A stretch of DNA of 64,000 nucleotides. It comes from DASQJL01 sp036380835. Lineage in GTDB: Bacteria > Eisenbacteria > RBG-16-71-46 > SZUA-252. Position 1 is the stretch's first letter; every line of letters starts with the position of its first letter. The translations under genes were made by a program, and so were the position numbers. Below are positions 49,852-62,459 of the stretch, piece after piece. The stretch lies in assembly GCA_036380835.1 (NCBI GenBank), contig DASVDZ010000081.1, positions 1 through 64,000 of the forward strand, given 5' to 3'. The notes beneath the pieces are model-generated. The model saw only the letters and a list, made by a program, of their open reading frames with translations. It was not told the DNA's origin and ran no database searches.

Positions 49852-50921
49852 CCCTCCGGGGCCCGGCTCCCTGGCGCGGGATCGTCCGCGAGTTCCGCGA
49901 GATCCTCCCGCCCGTCCCCGAGGACGCGATCGTCACGCTCCTCGAAGGGAACACGCCGCTCGTGCCCGCGCCCCGCCTCGCCGCGCGCCTCGGCGGCGGG
50001 ATCGAGCTCTACCTCAAGGTCGAAGGGCAGAACCCGACCGGCTCGTTCAAGGATCGCGGCATGACCGTCGCCGTCTCGCGCGCGGTCGCGGCGGGGGTGA
50101 AGGCCGTCCTCTGCGCCTCGACCGGCAACACGTCGGCGTCGGCGGCGGCCTACGCCGCGCGGCGCGGGCTCCGCTGCGTCGTCGTGATCCCGGGCGGGCA
50201 GATCGCGCTCGGCAAGCTGGCGCAGGCGATGATCTACGGCGCCCACGTCGTGGCGGTGAAGGGGAATTTCGATCGCGCGCTCGAGATGGTGCGCGCGCTC
50301 GCGGACGAGGGAACGGTCGCCGTCGTGAACTCGATCAACCCCGACCGGATCGAAGGGCAGAAGACGATCGCGTACGAGATCGTCGCCGCGCTCGACGGCC
50401 GGGTCCCCGACGTCCACGCGCTCCCGGTCGGGAACGCGGGGAACATCACCGCCACCTGGAAGGGATACGTCGAGCGGGACCGGACCGAGGGCGGCGGCCG
50501 CCCGAGGATGCTCGGCTTCCAGGCCGAGGGGGCCGCGCCGATCGTGCGGGGCGAGCGCGTCCTCGAGCCGAAGACCCTCGCGACCGCGATCAAGATCGGG
50601 AACCCGGCGTCCTGGGAAGGGGCGCTCCGGGCGCGAGACGAATCGGGAGGCCGGATCGAGATGGTCACGGACGACGAGATCGTGGCCGCCTACCGGCTCC
50701 TCGCCGAGCAGGAGGGCGTCTTCGTGGAGCCCGCGTCGGCCGCCGGCATCGCGGGGCTCCTCAAACAGGGCGCCTCGGGCGCGCTTCGCGGCGTTCGGCT
50801 CGCGGTCGCCACGGTCACCGGCCACGGCCTCAAGGACCCCGAGCGCGCCGTCCAGGTCTCGCCCGAGATCGAGACGGCGGAGGTCGACCTTGCCGCGCTC
50901 CGGAGGATCCTCGTCCCGTGA
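49848..50921 (+). CDS. thrC: Threonine synthase
   Basis: 357 residues from GTG overlapping the hom stop. The PLP lysine is in NPTGSFKDRGM, the substrate loop is LCASTGNTSASAAAYAARRG, and the phosphate-binding loop is LPVGNAGNITATWKGY. These are features of the shorter class of threonine synthase. Converts O-phosphohomoserine to threonine and phosphate. It is the gene before the homoserine kinase rather than after it. Confidence 0.95.
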   Translation: MTLRGPAPWRGIVREFREILPPVPEDAIVTLLEGNTPLVPAPRLAARLGGGIELYLKVEGQNPTGSFKDRGMTVAVSRAVAAGVKAVLCASTGNTSASAAAYAARRGLRCVVVIPGGQIALGKLAQAMIYGAHVVAVKGNFDRALEMVRALADEGTVAVVNSINPDRIEGQKTIAYEIVAALDGRVPDVHALPVGNAGNITATWKGYVERDRTEGGGRPRMLGFQAEGAAPIVRGERVLEPKTLATAIKIGNPASWEGALRARDESGGRIEMVTDDEIVAAYRLLAEQEGVFVEPASAAGIAGLLKQGASGALRGVRLAVATVTGHGLKDPERAVQVSPEIETAEVDLAALRRILVP

Positions 50922-51832
50922 TCCGCTGGAGCGCGACCGCGCCCGCGTCGACGTCGAATCTCGGTCCCGGGTTCGACTGTCTCGGCCTCGCGCTCCGGAT
51001 CCCGCTCACGGTCACCGCGACTCGGATCCCCGAGGGATTCCGGATCGAGCGTCTCGGGGAGGGGGAGGACCTCGCCCTCGATCCGCATCGCGATTCGGTG
51101 CTCGGCGCGTACCGGCGCCTCTTCCGCGTCGCGGGGCGCCCGGTCCCCACGGTGGCGCTCCGCATCCGATCGTCGATTCCGGTGGCGCGCGGCCTCGGGT
51201 CGAGCGCGGCCGCGATCGTCGCGGGGCTCACGCTCGCGAACCACTGGATGCGGGGCCGCTTCGACCGGGACGCGCTCCTTCACGAAGCGATCGCGATCGA
51301 GGGGCATCCGGACAACGTCTCGGCGTCGCTCCTGGGCGGGCTCACGCTCTCCCTCCCGACGGGCGGCGGGGCCGTGACGTCGCTCCCGCTCCCCGCGCCG
51401 CGCGGCCTCGGCATCACGCTCGTCGTGCCCGAGATCCGGGTGAGCACCGAGCAGGCGCGCGCCCTCCTTCCGGCGTCGATCGCGCTCCGCGACGCGGCCG
51501 CCAACACCGCCCGGGCGCTCGCGCTCCTCCACGCGCTTCGCGCGAAGCGCTTCGATCTCTTGGCCGACGCGCTCGAGGACGTGTACCATGTGCCGCATCG
51601 CGCCCGCCTCATCCCCGCGTACGATCGCGTGGCCAAGGCGGGACGGAGCGCCGGCGCGTACGGCGTGACGATCAGCGGCAGCGGCCCCACCCTCCTGGCG
51701 TTCCACGCGCCGGGCGCGGGCGGCCGCGTCGGCGCCGCCATGGTCCGCGCGTTCGCGCGCGCTCGCGTTCGCGCCCGCGCGATTCCGGGGCGGATCGACG
51801 CGCGCGGCGCCCGCGCCCGCACCCTACGGTAA
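50918..51832 (+). CDS. thrB: Homoserine kinase (GHMP family)
   Basis: 304 residues from GTG overlapping the thrC stop. GHMP motif 1 is PASTSNLGPGFDCLGLAL, motif 2 (phosphate loop) is PVARGLGSSAAAIVAGL, and motif 3 is GVTISGSGPTLLAF. It phosphorylates homoserine with ATP for threonine synthase. The last 25 residues are Arg/Ala-rich. Position between thrC and lysC. Confidence 0.95.
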   Translation: MIRWSATAPASTSNLGPGFDCLGLALRIPLTVTATRIPEGFRIERLGEGEDLALDPHRDSVLGAYRRLFRVAGRPVPTVALRIRSSIPVARGLGSSAAAIVAGLTLANHWMRGRFDRDALLHEAIAIEGHPDNVSASLLGGLTLSLPTGGGAVTSLPLPAPRGLGITLVVPEIRVSTEQARALLPASIALRDAAANTARALALLHALRAKRFDLLADALEDVYHVPHRARLIPAYDRVAKAGRSAGAYGVTISGSGPTLLAFHAPGAGGRVGAAMVRAFARARVRARAIPGRIDARGARARTLR

Positions 51833-51849
51833 GGAGACCGGCACCCCCC

Positions 51850-53067
51850 TTGGCCTTGCTCGTCCAGAAGTACGGCGGCACCTCGGTCGGAACCCCCGAG
51901 CGGATCCAGGCCGTCGCCGACCGGATCGTGCGCACGCGGCGCCAGGGGACCGACCTCGTCGTCGTCGTCTCCGCGATGGGGGACGCGACCGACGATCTCC
52001 TGGCGCTCGCCCGCAAGGTCTCCGCGCGGAGCCACCCTCGCGAGATGGACATGCTGCTGACGGCGGGGGAACGAATCTCCATGGCGCTCGTCTCGATGGC
52101 CGTGAACGACCTCGGCCAGGAGGCGGTCTCCTTCACCGGATCGCAGAGCGGCATCGTGACCGACACCTCGCACACCCGCGCGAAGATCCTGGAGGTGAAG
52201 GCCGACCGGATCCGCGAGGAGCTGAAACGCGGGCGCGTCGTGATCGTGGCGGGGTTCCAGGGGGTGAGCCGCGAGCGCGAGGTGACGACGCTGGGGCGCG
52301 GCGGGTCGGATACGACCGCCGTGGCGCTCGCGGCGGCGCTCCACGCCGCGGAATGCGAGATCTACACCGACGTGGACGGGGTCTACACCGCCGATCCGCG
52401 GATCGTGCCCCAGGCCCGCAAGCTCCGCGCGCTCTCCTACGACGAGATGCTGGAGCTGGCCTCGCTGGGGGCGCGGGTGCTGCACAACCGCTCGGTCGAG
52501 ATCGCGCGCCGGTTCGGCGTGCCGGTCCACGTGCGGTCCAGCTTCAACTGGAACGAGGGGACGCGCATCGTGAAGGGAGACTCGATGGAGCAGGTCGTCA
52601 TTCGGGGCATCGCCCACGATCCCGACGTGGCCAAGGTGGCGCTGCTGGGCGTTCCCGACCGGCCCGGCGTCGCGGCCGAGATCTTCCGCGCCGTGGGCGG
52701 CCAGGGGGTGAACGTCCGGATGATCGTGCAGGCGAGCGGGGCGGAGGGAAAGAACGACGTGACGTTCGCGGTCGGCACGCACGACGCGCAGTCGGTGCTG
52801 CCGATCGTCGAGGCGATGCGTCAGAAGCTGGGGGCCCGGGCGTTCGTCTACGACCCGGACGTGGCGATTCTCTCGGTCGTGGGCGAGGGGCTGGCCACTT
52901 CACCGGGCACCGCGGGGCAGGTGTTCGAGGCGCTCGCGAAGGCGGGCGTCAACATCGAGCTGATCAGCACGTCGTCGATCACCATCACCTGCATCGTGCG
53001 CCAGTCCGACGCGGAGCGTGCGGTGCGCTCGCTGCACGAGGCGCTGGAGCTCGAACGGGAGCCGTAG
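51850..53067 (+). CDS. lysC: Aspartate kinase
   Basis: 405 residues from TTG 51850, giving the usual ALLVQKYGGTSVG start; AAGGAG lies 13 bases upstream. The kinase part has VVSAMGDATDDLLALA, GFQGVSREREVTTLGRGGSDTTAVAL and EIYTDVDGVYTADPR. A pair of C-terminal ACT domains begins near residue 245 (ALLGVPDRPGVAAEIFRAVG and LSVVGEGLATSPGTAGQVFEAL) and mediates feedback. First step of the aspartate family, feeding threonine and lysine. The stop is 19 bases before the Tol-type cluster. Confidence 0.97.
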   Translation: MALLVQKYGGTSVGTPERIQAVADRIVRTRRQGTDLVVVVSAMGDATDDLLALARKVSARSHPREMDMLLTAGERISMALVSMAVNDLGQEAVSFTGSQSGIVTDTSHTRAKILEVKADRIREELKRGRVVIVAGFQGVSREREVTTLGRGGSDTTAVALAAALHAAECEIYTDVDGVYTADPRIVPQARKLRALSYDEMLELASLGARVLHNRSVEIARRFGVPVHVRSSFNWNEGTRIVKGDSMEQVVIRGIAHDPDVAKVALLGVPDRPGVAAEIFRAVGGQGVNVRMIVQASGAEGKNDVTFAVGTHDAQSVLPIVEAMRQKLGARAFVYDPDVAILSVVGEGLATSPGTAGQVFEALAKAGVNIELISTSSITITCIVRQSDAERAVRSLHEALELEREP

Positions 53068-53086
53068 CGCGCGTCATGGGAGCGCC

Positions 53087-53839
53087 ATGGAGTTCAAGGA
53101 CAAGCCATCGAGGCTCAGGCGCGGCGCCGCGCCGCCCGACGAGCGCGCGAGCCTATTCTTCCTCGCCGTCGCGTCGGCGCTCCACGCCGCGATCCTCCTC
53201 TTCTTCGTGAGCTGGGTGAAGGCGCCGATCGACGTGGCGCTGCCCGGCTCGAGCGGCCCGTCCGTGCCGCGGATGCGCCTGGTCCACCTCTCGCCCCTCC
53301 GGACGTTCCCCTCGGCGGAGGCCGCGGCGCCCGAGGCCGTCCAGGCGCGTCCCAAGCCCGCGCTCATCAAGCGCTACACGCCGGGCGCGAGGATCGAGGT
53401 GAAGCCGGAGCGCGGCCCGGCGCGGAAGAGCGCGAACGACGAATCGAAGACGGCCTCGCGCGAGGTCGCGCCCGCGCCGCAGGCCGATCTGATGCCGCGC
53501 TGGTGGTCGCCCGATTCGTCGCGCGCGGTCGGAGTGCGCACCGAGGGGGACTTCCGCTTCGCGTACTACCTCGCCGCGATCCGGAACAAGATCGGCTCCC
53601 GCTGGGTTCCACCTCCGGGGATCGACGCGCGCGGTCGCGTCGTGCACGCCACGCTCTACTTCCGAATCGGGCGCGACGGCCAAATTTCTGTCGCGCAAAT
53701 CGAGAACTCGTCGGGCAATCCGTTCTTCGACCAGACCGCCATGCGGGCCCTGCTGGCCGCCACGCCCCTCCCGCCCTTGCCGGCGGGCTACGACAACGAC
53801 TGGCTGGGAGTCCACTTTGGCTTCGACTATCAGCAGTAG
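53087..53839 (+). CDS. TolA/TonB-like periplasm-spanning protein
   Basis: 250 residues. One membrane helix at 22-43 (SLFFLAVASALHAAILLFFVS), then a Pro/Ala-rich middle, and a TonB-like C-terminal domain from about 160 (FAYYLAAIRNKIGSRW, VVHATLYFRIGRDGQISV). It sits directly before tolB, the place of TolA in Tol-Pal loci, so it likely links the inner-membrane motor to TolB/Pal. It lacks the long helical region of enterobacterial TolA. TolQ and TolR are not encoded here. Confidence 0.82.
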   Translation: MEFKDKPSRLRRGAAPPDERASLFFLAVASALHAAILLFFVSWVKAPIDVALPGSSGPSVPRMRLVHLSPLRTFPSAEAAAPEAVQARPKPALIKRYTPGARIEVKPERGPARKSANDESKTASREVAPAPQADLMPRWWSPDSSRAVGVRTEGDFRFAYYLAAIRNKIGSRWVPPPGIDARGRVVHATLYFRIGRDGQISVAQIENSSGNPFFDQTAMRALLAATPLPPLPAGYDNDWLGVHFGFDYQQ

Positions 53840-55127
53840 CGTCCGGCGCGGCGCGGCCGCGCTCCTCGCCGGCCTCCTCGCCGCCGCGCCCGCCGCGGCG
53901 CCGACCGCGGTCGCCCAGACCGACGTCCGGATCGGCGTCAAGGCCTCCGGGACGGTCAAGTCGCCGCTCCTCCTCGCCACGTTCCGCGCCTCGGGCGCCG
54001 CCGCGGGCGCCGCCACCGACGCGCGGGCCGTCGCGCGCCGCGACTTCGACCTCTCGGGCGTGTTCGCCGTGGCCGACGTCGACCCGCTCGACAAGAAGCT
54101 CGAGCCCGACCCCTCGCTCCAAGGCACCGTGCGCGTCGAGGGGACGGTGGAGGCCTCAGCCGGCGGCTTCCGGTTCACGGGGGAGGTCTTCGACCTCGCG
54201 ACCGCCGAGTCGGTGCTTCGGCGCGCCTACCCCTTCACGCGGGAGACGGCGCGGATCACGATGCATCGGTTCGTGGACGACGTGCTCGAGCAGCTGACCG
54301 GGGAGCGCGGGATCTGCGAGACCCAGGTCGCGTTCGTCCGGGAGACGGGGCGGATCGAGGAGATCTGGGTCATGGACTACGACGGCGCGAATCCGAGGCA
54401 GATCACGCACGACCGGACGATCGCGCTCTCGCCCGCCTGGGCGCCCTGGGGCACCGAGCTCGCGTTCACGACGTACAAGCGGGGGAACCCGGACCTCTAC
54501 CTCTTCGACCTGCACCGCGGCGCGTCGTATCCGTTCTCGACGCGGCCGGGCCCGAACATCGCCCCCTCCTACTCCCCCGACGGCAAGTGGATCGCGTGCG
54601 CGCTCTACCGCGACGGGAACTCCGAGATCTACCTGATCAGCCGGGACGCGCAGACCGCGCGCCGCCTGACGCGGAACGACCGGATCGATTCGTCGCCGTC
54701 GTTCAGTCCCACGGGCCGCGAGATCGTCTTCTCGTCCGACCGCTCCGGGTCGCCGCAGATCTACGTGATGGACGCCGACGGCGTGAACCAGCGGCTCCTC
54801 ACGCTGGAGGGGAAGTACAACGACTCGCCGCGCTGGTCGCCGAAGGGGGACAAGATCGCGTACGCGGCGCGCCACGACGGATGGTTCGACGTGGTCGTGA
54901 TGGATTCGGACGGCCAGAACCCCGTCCAGATCACCTCCAACGCGGGGCACAACGAGAATCCCCAGTGGTCGGCGGATGGGCGAAAGATCTACTTCTCGAG
55001 CAGCCGTTCCGGGCGGAGGCAGATCTACGTCATGAACGCCGACGGAAGCGACGTCGTCCAGCTCACCCAGGGGGACGAGTGCTTCAATCCCGCGGCCGGC
55101 CCGAGGCCCCGCGGGTCGGTGAAGTAG
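53817..55127 (+). CDS. tolB: Tol-Pal system protein TolB
   Basis: 436 residues from TTG, overlapping the TolA-like gene by 23 bases. Signal peptide to about residue 33, an N-terminal domain, then a beta-propeller with TolB repeats such as YSPDGKWIA, FSPTGREIVFSSDRSG, WSPKGDKIAYAA and WSADGRKIYFSS. Periplasmic; binds Pal and supports outer-membrane constriction. A clear feature is the repeated I-Y-V-M-x-A-D-G. Confidence 0.93.
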   Translation: MASTISSSVRRGAAALLAGLLAAAPAAAPTAVAQTDVRIGVKASGTVKSPLLLATFRASGAAAGAATDARAVARRDFDLSGVFAVADVDPLDKKLEPDPSLQGTVRVEGTVEASAGGFRFTGEVFDLATAESVLRRAYPFTRETARITMHRFVDDVLEQLTGERGICETQVAFVRETGRIEEIWVMDYDGANPRQITHDRTIALSPAWAPWGTELAFTTYKRGNPDLYLFDLHRGASYPFSTRPGPNIAPSYSPDGKWIACALYRDGNSEIYLISRDAQTARRLTRNDRIDSSPSFSPTGREIVFSSDRSGSPQIYVMDADGVNQRLLTLEGKYNDSPRWSPKGDKIAYAARHDGWFDVVVMDSDGQNPVQITSNAGHNENPQWSADGRKIYFSSSRSGRRQIYVMNADGSDVVQLTQGDECFNPAAGPRPRGSVK

Positions 55128-55138
55128 CCTTCGGACCA

Positions 55139-55167
55139 TTGACGCTTCCGGGGAGCTGTGGTAGGGT
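55139..55167 (+). promoter_or_regulatory. Sigma70-type promoter TTGACG-17-TAGGGT
   Basis: TTGACG at 55139-55144, 17-base spacer, TAGGGT at 55162-55167, predicted start near 55174, giving a 53-base leader to ATG 55227 of pal. It lets pal be made at a higher level than tolB. Confidence 0.65.
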
Positions 55168-55226
55168 GTCGAAGGTGCCGGAAGTCGTTGCGGCAAAACA
55201 ATCTGACACGATTGGAGGACCGCACC

Positions 55227-55748
55227 ATGCGCCGAAAGCCAAGGATAGCGACGCTCGTTCTCGCGGGGGCCACCCTCGCGCTGACGGTGGCTCTGGGATG
55301 CGCTTCGAGGAAGCAGGTGACGACCGCCACGCCGGAGCCGACCCCGCCCCCGCCGACCGAGACGCCCGCGCCGCCGCAGGAGACCGCCCCGCCGCCGCCG
55401 CCGGCCGAGCAGCCGACGATGGCCCTCGAAGACGCCTTCTTCGACTTCGACGACGCGTCGCTTCGGCAGGACGCCAAGTCCGCGCTCGAGGGCGACGCGA
55501 AGTACCTCGAGAAGAACTCGAGCGCCAACGTCGTCATCGAGGGACACTGCGACGAGCGCGGATCGGTGGAGTACAACCTCGCGCTGGGCGAGAAGCGGGC
55601 CCGCGCCGCGAAGGACTACCTCGTCTCCTACGGGATCCCGGCCAACCGCATGACGACCATCTCCTACGGCAAGGAGCGGCCGTTCGATCCGGGCCACTCC
55701 GAGGACGCCTGGTCCAAGAACCGACGCGCCCATTTCGTGCCGAAATGA
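55227..55748 (+). CDS. pal: Peptidoglycan-associated lipoprotein Pal
   Basis: 173 residues. Signal peptide with lipobox VALGC, a Pro/Thr-rich spacer, then an OmpA-like domain from about residue 70 with FFDFDDASLRQDAKSAL, IEGHCDERGSVEYNLALGEKRA and ISYGKERP. The Asp and Arg that bind peptidoglycan diaminopimelate are in the CDERG and NLALGEKRA segments. ATG 55227 has GGAGG eight bases upstream. Anchors the outer membrane to the wall. Confidence 0.96.
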   Translation: MRRKPRIATLVLAGATLALTVALGCASRKQVTTATPEPTPPPPTETPAPPQETAPPPPPAEQPTMALEDAFFDFDDASLRQDAKSALEGDAKYLEKNSSANVVIEGHCDERGSVEYNLALGEKRARAAKDYLVSYGIPANRMTTISYGKERPFDPGHSEDAWSKNRRAHFVPK

Positions 55749-56524
55749 ACCGGCGGCGCCGAACCCGTTCGATCGTCGTTCTCCTGGCCTCGGCCGGCGC
55801 GCTCGTCGCGCTGGCCGGGCCGGGGTGCGCCCCGGGCGGCTACTACAACCAGAGCCAGAGCGCGCTCGACAGCCTCCTGACCTCGCAGGCCGATCTGATG
55901 CGCCGCGTGGACCGCCTCGACAAGAAGGTCGACACGACGCGCGAGAACGTGCAGGCCTCGCGCGCCAGCGCCGACTCGCGCCTCGGGGAGCTGACGCAGC
56001 GGATGGACGTGATGGAGGGAAAGCTCGAGGCCTCCGGCATCCGCTTCAGCGAGCTGGCGCAGAAGGTCGACACGGTGAAGCAGAAGATCTCCTCCGCCGA
56101 CAGCGCGCGCGTCGCGCAGGGTCTCGCCCCCCGCGACACGACGGGCATTCCCGATCCGGAGGCCGCGTACCAGGCCGCCTACTCCGACATCGCGTCGGGG
56201 CGCTACGATCTCGCCCGCCAGGCCTTCCAGCAGTACCTCGCCCACTATCCGGATACCGAGGAGTCCGACAACGCCCAGTACTGGATCGGCGAGTGCGCCT
56301 ACGCGACGGGCGACTTCCAGGGGGCGATCGTGGGATTCGAGCGGGTCGTCCTCCACTACCCGAAGGGGGACAAGGTCCCCGCGGCGCTGTTCAAGATCGG
56401 CGTCTCCCACGCGCGGCTCGGCCACAACGAGGACGCGAAGAAGTACTTCCGCATGGTGATCCAGAGGTTTCCGAGGAGTCCCGAGGCCTCCCTCGCGAAG
56501 GAGCGGCTGAGCCAGATCCCGTAA
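55745..56524 (+). CDS. Tol-Pal accessory protein CpoB/YbgF
   Basis: 259 residues, ATG overlapping the pal stop by 4 bases. A signal region with a Cys at the end (AGPGC, a weak lipobox) is followed by a coiled coil (about 30-115) and TPR repeats from about 135 (AYSDIASGRYDLARQAFQQY, AQYWIGECAYATGDFQGAI, ALFKIGVSHARLGHNEDA). Periplasmic; coordinates wall synthesis with outer-membrane constriction. Completes the Tol-Pal cluster apart from TolQR. Confidence 0.93.
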   Translation: MNRRRRTRSIVVLLASAGALVALAGPGCAPGGYYNQSQSALDSLLTSQADLMRRVDRLDKKVDTTRENVQASRASADSRLGELTQRMDVMEGKLEASGIRFSELAQKVDTVKQKISSADSARVAQGLAPRDTTGIPDPEAAYQAAYSDIASGRYDLARQAFQQYLAHYPDTEESDNAQYWIGECAYATGDFQGAIVGFERVVLHYPKGDKVPAALFKIGVSHARLGHNEDAKKYFRMVIQRFPRSPEASLAKERLSQIP

Positions 56525-56549
56525 CCCCCGCCGCCCGGACGGTTGCCGC

Positions 56550-59164
<2,615 letters not shown>

Positions 59165-59168
<4 letters not shown>

Positions 59169-59193
59169 CGCTTCCGGAGCGCGGAAGTAGCGT
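59165..59193 (+). promoter_or_regulatory. Promoter TTGACG-17-TAGCGT with an inverted repeat in the spacer
   Basis: TTGACG at 59165-59170 contains the clpB TGA stop; 17-base spacer, TAGCGT at 59188-59193. The spacer holds CTTCCG-GAGCG-CGGAAG, a dyad where a repressor might bind or that may end clpB transcripts. Predicted start near 59200. Confidence 0.5.
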
Positions 59194-59268
59194 GGCGGTT
59201 CGCCAATTTCCGGAGAATCCGCAGCTTACGTCGCCTCCCGCCGGTCCGGCCGGTGATCCGGGGTCGCC

Positions 59269-59733
59269 ATGCGCCTGTCCGAGCTGATCAACGAACAATC
59301 GGTGCGGCTCTCGCTCGAAGCGCGCGAGAAGGAAGCGTGCATCAAGGAGCTGGTCCAGCTCCTCGAATCGGCGCACGGCGTCAACACCAAGGGCGAGATC
59401 CTGAGCAAGGTGCTGCAGCGCGAGTCGATGATGTCGACCGGGATCGGCAACGGCGTCGCGATCCCGCACGGCAAGACGCGGCTCCTCGATCACCTGGTGG
59501 CCGCCTGCGGCGTCTCTCCCGCCGGGATCGACTTCGATTCCATGGACGGAGAGCCGGCGACCCTGTTCATCCTCCTCGTCTCCCCCGAGAGCCTCCGCGG
59601 CCCCCACGTGAAGGCGCTGGCGAACGTTTCGCGGCTCCTCAAGGAGGAGTCGGTTCGGGCCGCGCTCCGGCAGTGCGGGTCCCCCTCGGAGTTCCTGGCG
59701 ACCCTGCGCGACGCCGAGCAGCGATATCTGTAG
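59269..59733 (+). CDS. PTS EIIA-type protein (PtsN-like)
   Basis: 154 residues, the whole EIIA fructose/mannitol/Ntr fold. The phospho-accepting His67 is in GVAIPHGKTRLL. ILLVSPESLRGPHVKALANVS is the second signature. No transport domain is fused and no sugar permease is nearby, so a regulatory role like that of EIIA-Ntr is likely. PtsP/NPr are not in the window. ATG 59269 has GGGG upstream rather than a full Shine-Dalgarno. Confidence 0.88.
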   Translation: MRLSELINEQSVRLSLEAREKEACIKELVQLLESAHGVNTKGEILSKVLQRESMMSTGIGNGVAIPHGKTRLLDHLVAACGVSPAGIDFDSMDGEPATLFILLVSPESLRGPHVKALANVSRLLKEESVRAALRQCGSPSEFLATLRDAEQRYL

Positions 59734-59766
59734 CGCGCCGGTGGCCGGAGGGCCTGTAACGGCCGG

Positions 59767-59796
59767 TTGACGCCGCGTAGGGGGGCTTGGTACCGT
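59767..59796 (+). promoter_or_regulatory. Sigma70-type promoter TTGACG-18-TACCGT
   Basis: TTGACG at 59767-59772, 18-base spacer, TACCGT at 59791-59796. Predicted start near 59803, about 41 bases before ATG 59844. Confidence 0.5.
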
Positions 59797-59843
59797 TCCC
59801 CTCGTTCCACGCCGCGTCCCCCAGAAAGGAGTATTTCCCTTCC

Positions 59844-61208
59844 ATGAGGCTGTTTCGAGGATTGTGGGTGGGGGCCAGCCTCCTCCTGGTCCTGGCAGGC
59901 TGTTCGAACAAGAGCGACAAGGTCAAGGGCGGAGGAACCTACACCCCGCTCATCACCGGCATCTCCATCAGCACCGAGCCGGCGGTGCGGGGGATCCCCA
60001 ACCAGGTCACGGTGCTCGTGACCAACGTGAACGGCCTCCCGATCACGTACCACTGGAAGGCGGCGTCCGGAGCGATGACCGACACGACGGCCGCGACCGC
60101 GACGTGGACCCCGCCCGACACGATCGGGACGTACGACCTCACGGTCTCGATCCAGGCCGAGGAGGGGGACAACCACTACTTCAAGACGGAGACGTACCAC
60201 GTCTACGTCGACAACGAATTCGAGCGCTGGACCCGGTCGGAGGCGATCCAGATGGACGAGGCGCCGATCCCGGGCGGCGGCTTCCTCTACTCGGAGATCC
60301 GGAACAACGCCACGGGAGAGTCGGACGTCTGGCGCATCGACACCCCGGGCGGCGGCTCGACTCAGCTGACGCACGGATTCTTCAGCGCCACCTCGCCGAC
60401 GCCGCGCGCGGACAAGGCCGTGTTCGATTTCCGGGCCGTCGCGACCGGGTCGGCGGGATTGCCGGGCCTCTGGCAGCTTCCCTGGGGCGGCGGCGACTCG
60501 ACCACGGCGCTGCTCCTGGCGCGGGCGAACGGCAACGACCAGCGTTCGCTCGTCTGCCCCCGCTTTTCCCGGACGGCGGCGTACCTCCTCTACGGCACCG
60601 ACTCGGTCGGCTTCGGCTACACCGCGGACTATCCGCACCCGACCTTCCGCGAAGCGGGCGCCCTCATCACAGCTCCCTACCGCCTGATGGGGGTCGACTC
60701 AACGGGCAGCATCGTTCTCGGATCCGTGGGATTCCCGTTCATGAATTGGGGCGGGCCGGACGGCAACAGCGACGGCATTCCCGACTCGGTGATCGCCCAG
60801 GGGGTGGAGTTCCTGGGGTTGCAAGGGAACGAGCGGAACATAGGCCTGTACAAGTTCGCCAGCGACGTCGAGCTCCATGTGAACGACGATCCGCTGCCGT
60901 TCTTGAGCGACCCGACCGCCGGCGACCCGGATTGGTCCCCGGACGGCCAGCACATCGTCTTCACGAAGAGGAACGGCATCGCGGGCGACCGGGACATCTG
61001 GATCATCAACGCGCACTCGAGCGATCCGGCCAGCGCGCTCCGCGTCACCTTCGGCCCCGCGGACGACTCGCATCCCCGCTTCTCGGAGGACGGCTCGACG
61101 ATCTACTTCATCTCGAATCGCGCGGACCGCTACGGATTGAACGGCGTCTTCGGCACGGAGCGTCGGGGCACGAACATCTGGAGCGTGGAACGCTTTGACA
61201 AACCCTAG
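59844..61208 (+). CDS. Lipoprotein with Ig-like domain and TolB-type propeller repeats
   Basis: 454 residues from ATG 59844, with AAAGGAG upstream. The signal peptide ends in lipobox LVLAGC. An Ig/PKD-like region at about 35-125 (PITYHWKAASGAMTDTTAAT and GTYDLTVSIQ) precedes propeller blades such as DPDWSPDGQHIVFTKR and HPRFSEDGSTIYFISNRAD. Surface or periplasmic binding protein of unknown ligand. The family is recognised only by the repeats. Confidence 0.8.
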   Translation: MRLFRGLWVGASLLLVLAGCSNKSDKVKGGGTYTPLITGISISTEPAVRGIPNQVTVLVTNVNGLPITYHWKAASGAMTDTTAATATWTPPDTIGTYDLTVSIQAEEGDNHYFKTETYHVYVDNEFERWTRSEAIQMDEAPIPGGGFLYSEIRNNATGESDVWRIDTPGGGSTQLTHGFFSATSPTPRADKAVFDFRAVATGSAGLPGLWQLPWGGGDSTTALLLARANGNDQRSLVCPRFSRTAAYLLYGTDSVGFGYTADYPHPTFREAGALITAPYRLMGVDSTGSIVLGSVGFPFMNWGGPDGNSDGIPDSVIAQGVEFLGLQGNERNIGLYKFASDVELHVNDDPLPFLSDPTAGDPDWSPDGQHIVFTKRNGIAGDRDIWIINAHSSDPASALRVTFGPADDSHPRFSEDGSTIYFISNRADRYGLNGVFGTERRGTNIWSVERFDKP

Positions 61209-61218
61209 GCTCGTTCGC

Positions 61219-61248
61219 GGCGGAGGCGCCCGCCGGGGCGCCCCCGCC
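61219..61248 (+). other. GC-rich stem-loop before the PLP-enzyme gene
   Basis: GGCGG-A-GGCGCC pairs with GGCGCC-C-CCGCC (one mismatch) around CGCCGG. It ends 11 bases before ATG 61260. No U tract, so more likely a boundary or translation-affecting structure than a terminator. Confidence 0.4.
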
Positions 61249-61259
61249 GACGGCCGACC

Positions 61260-62455
<1,196 letters not shown>

Positions 62456-62459
<4 letters not shown>

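Noticed and set aside
61195..61200. TTGACA at the end of the propeller lipoprotein gene as a promoter for the PLP enzyme
   Set aside because: The only TAG-type hexamer downstream (TAGGCT) is six bases away, far too close; positions 16-18 bases downstream are GC-rich.
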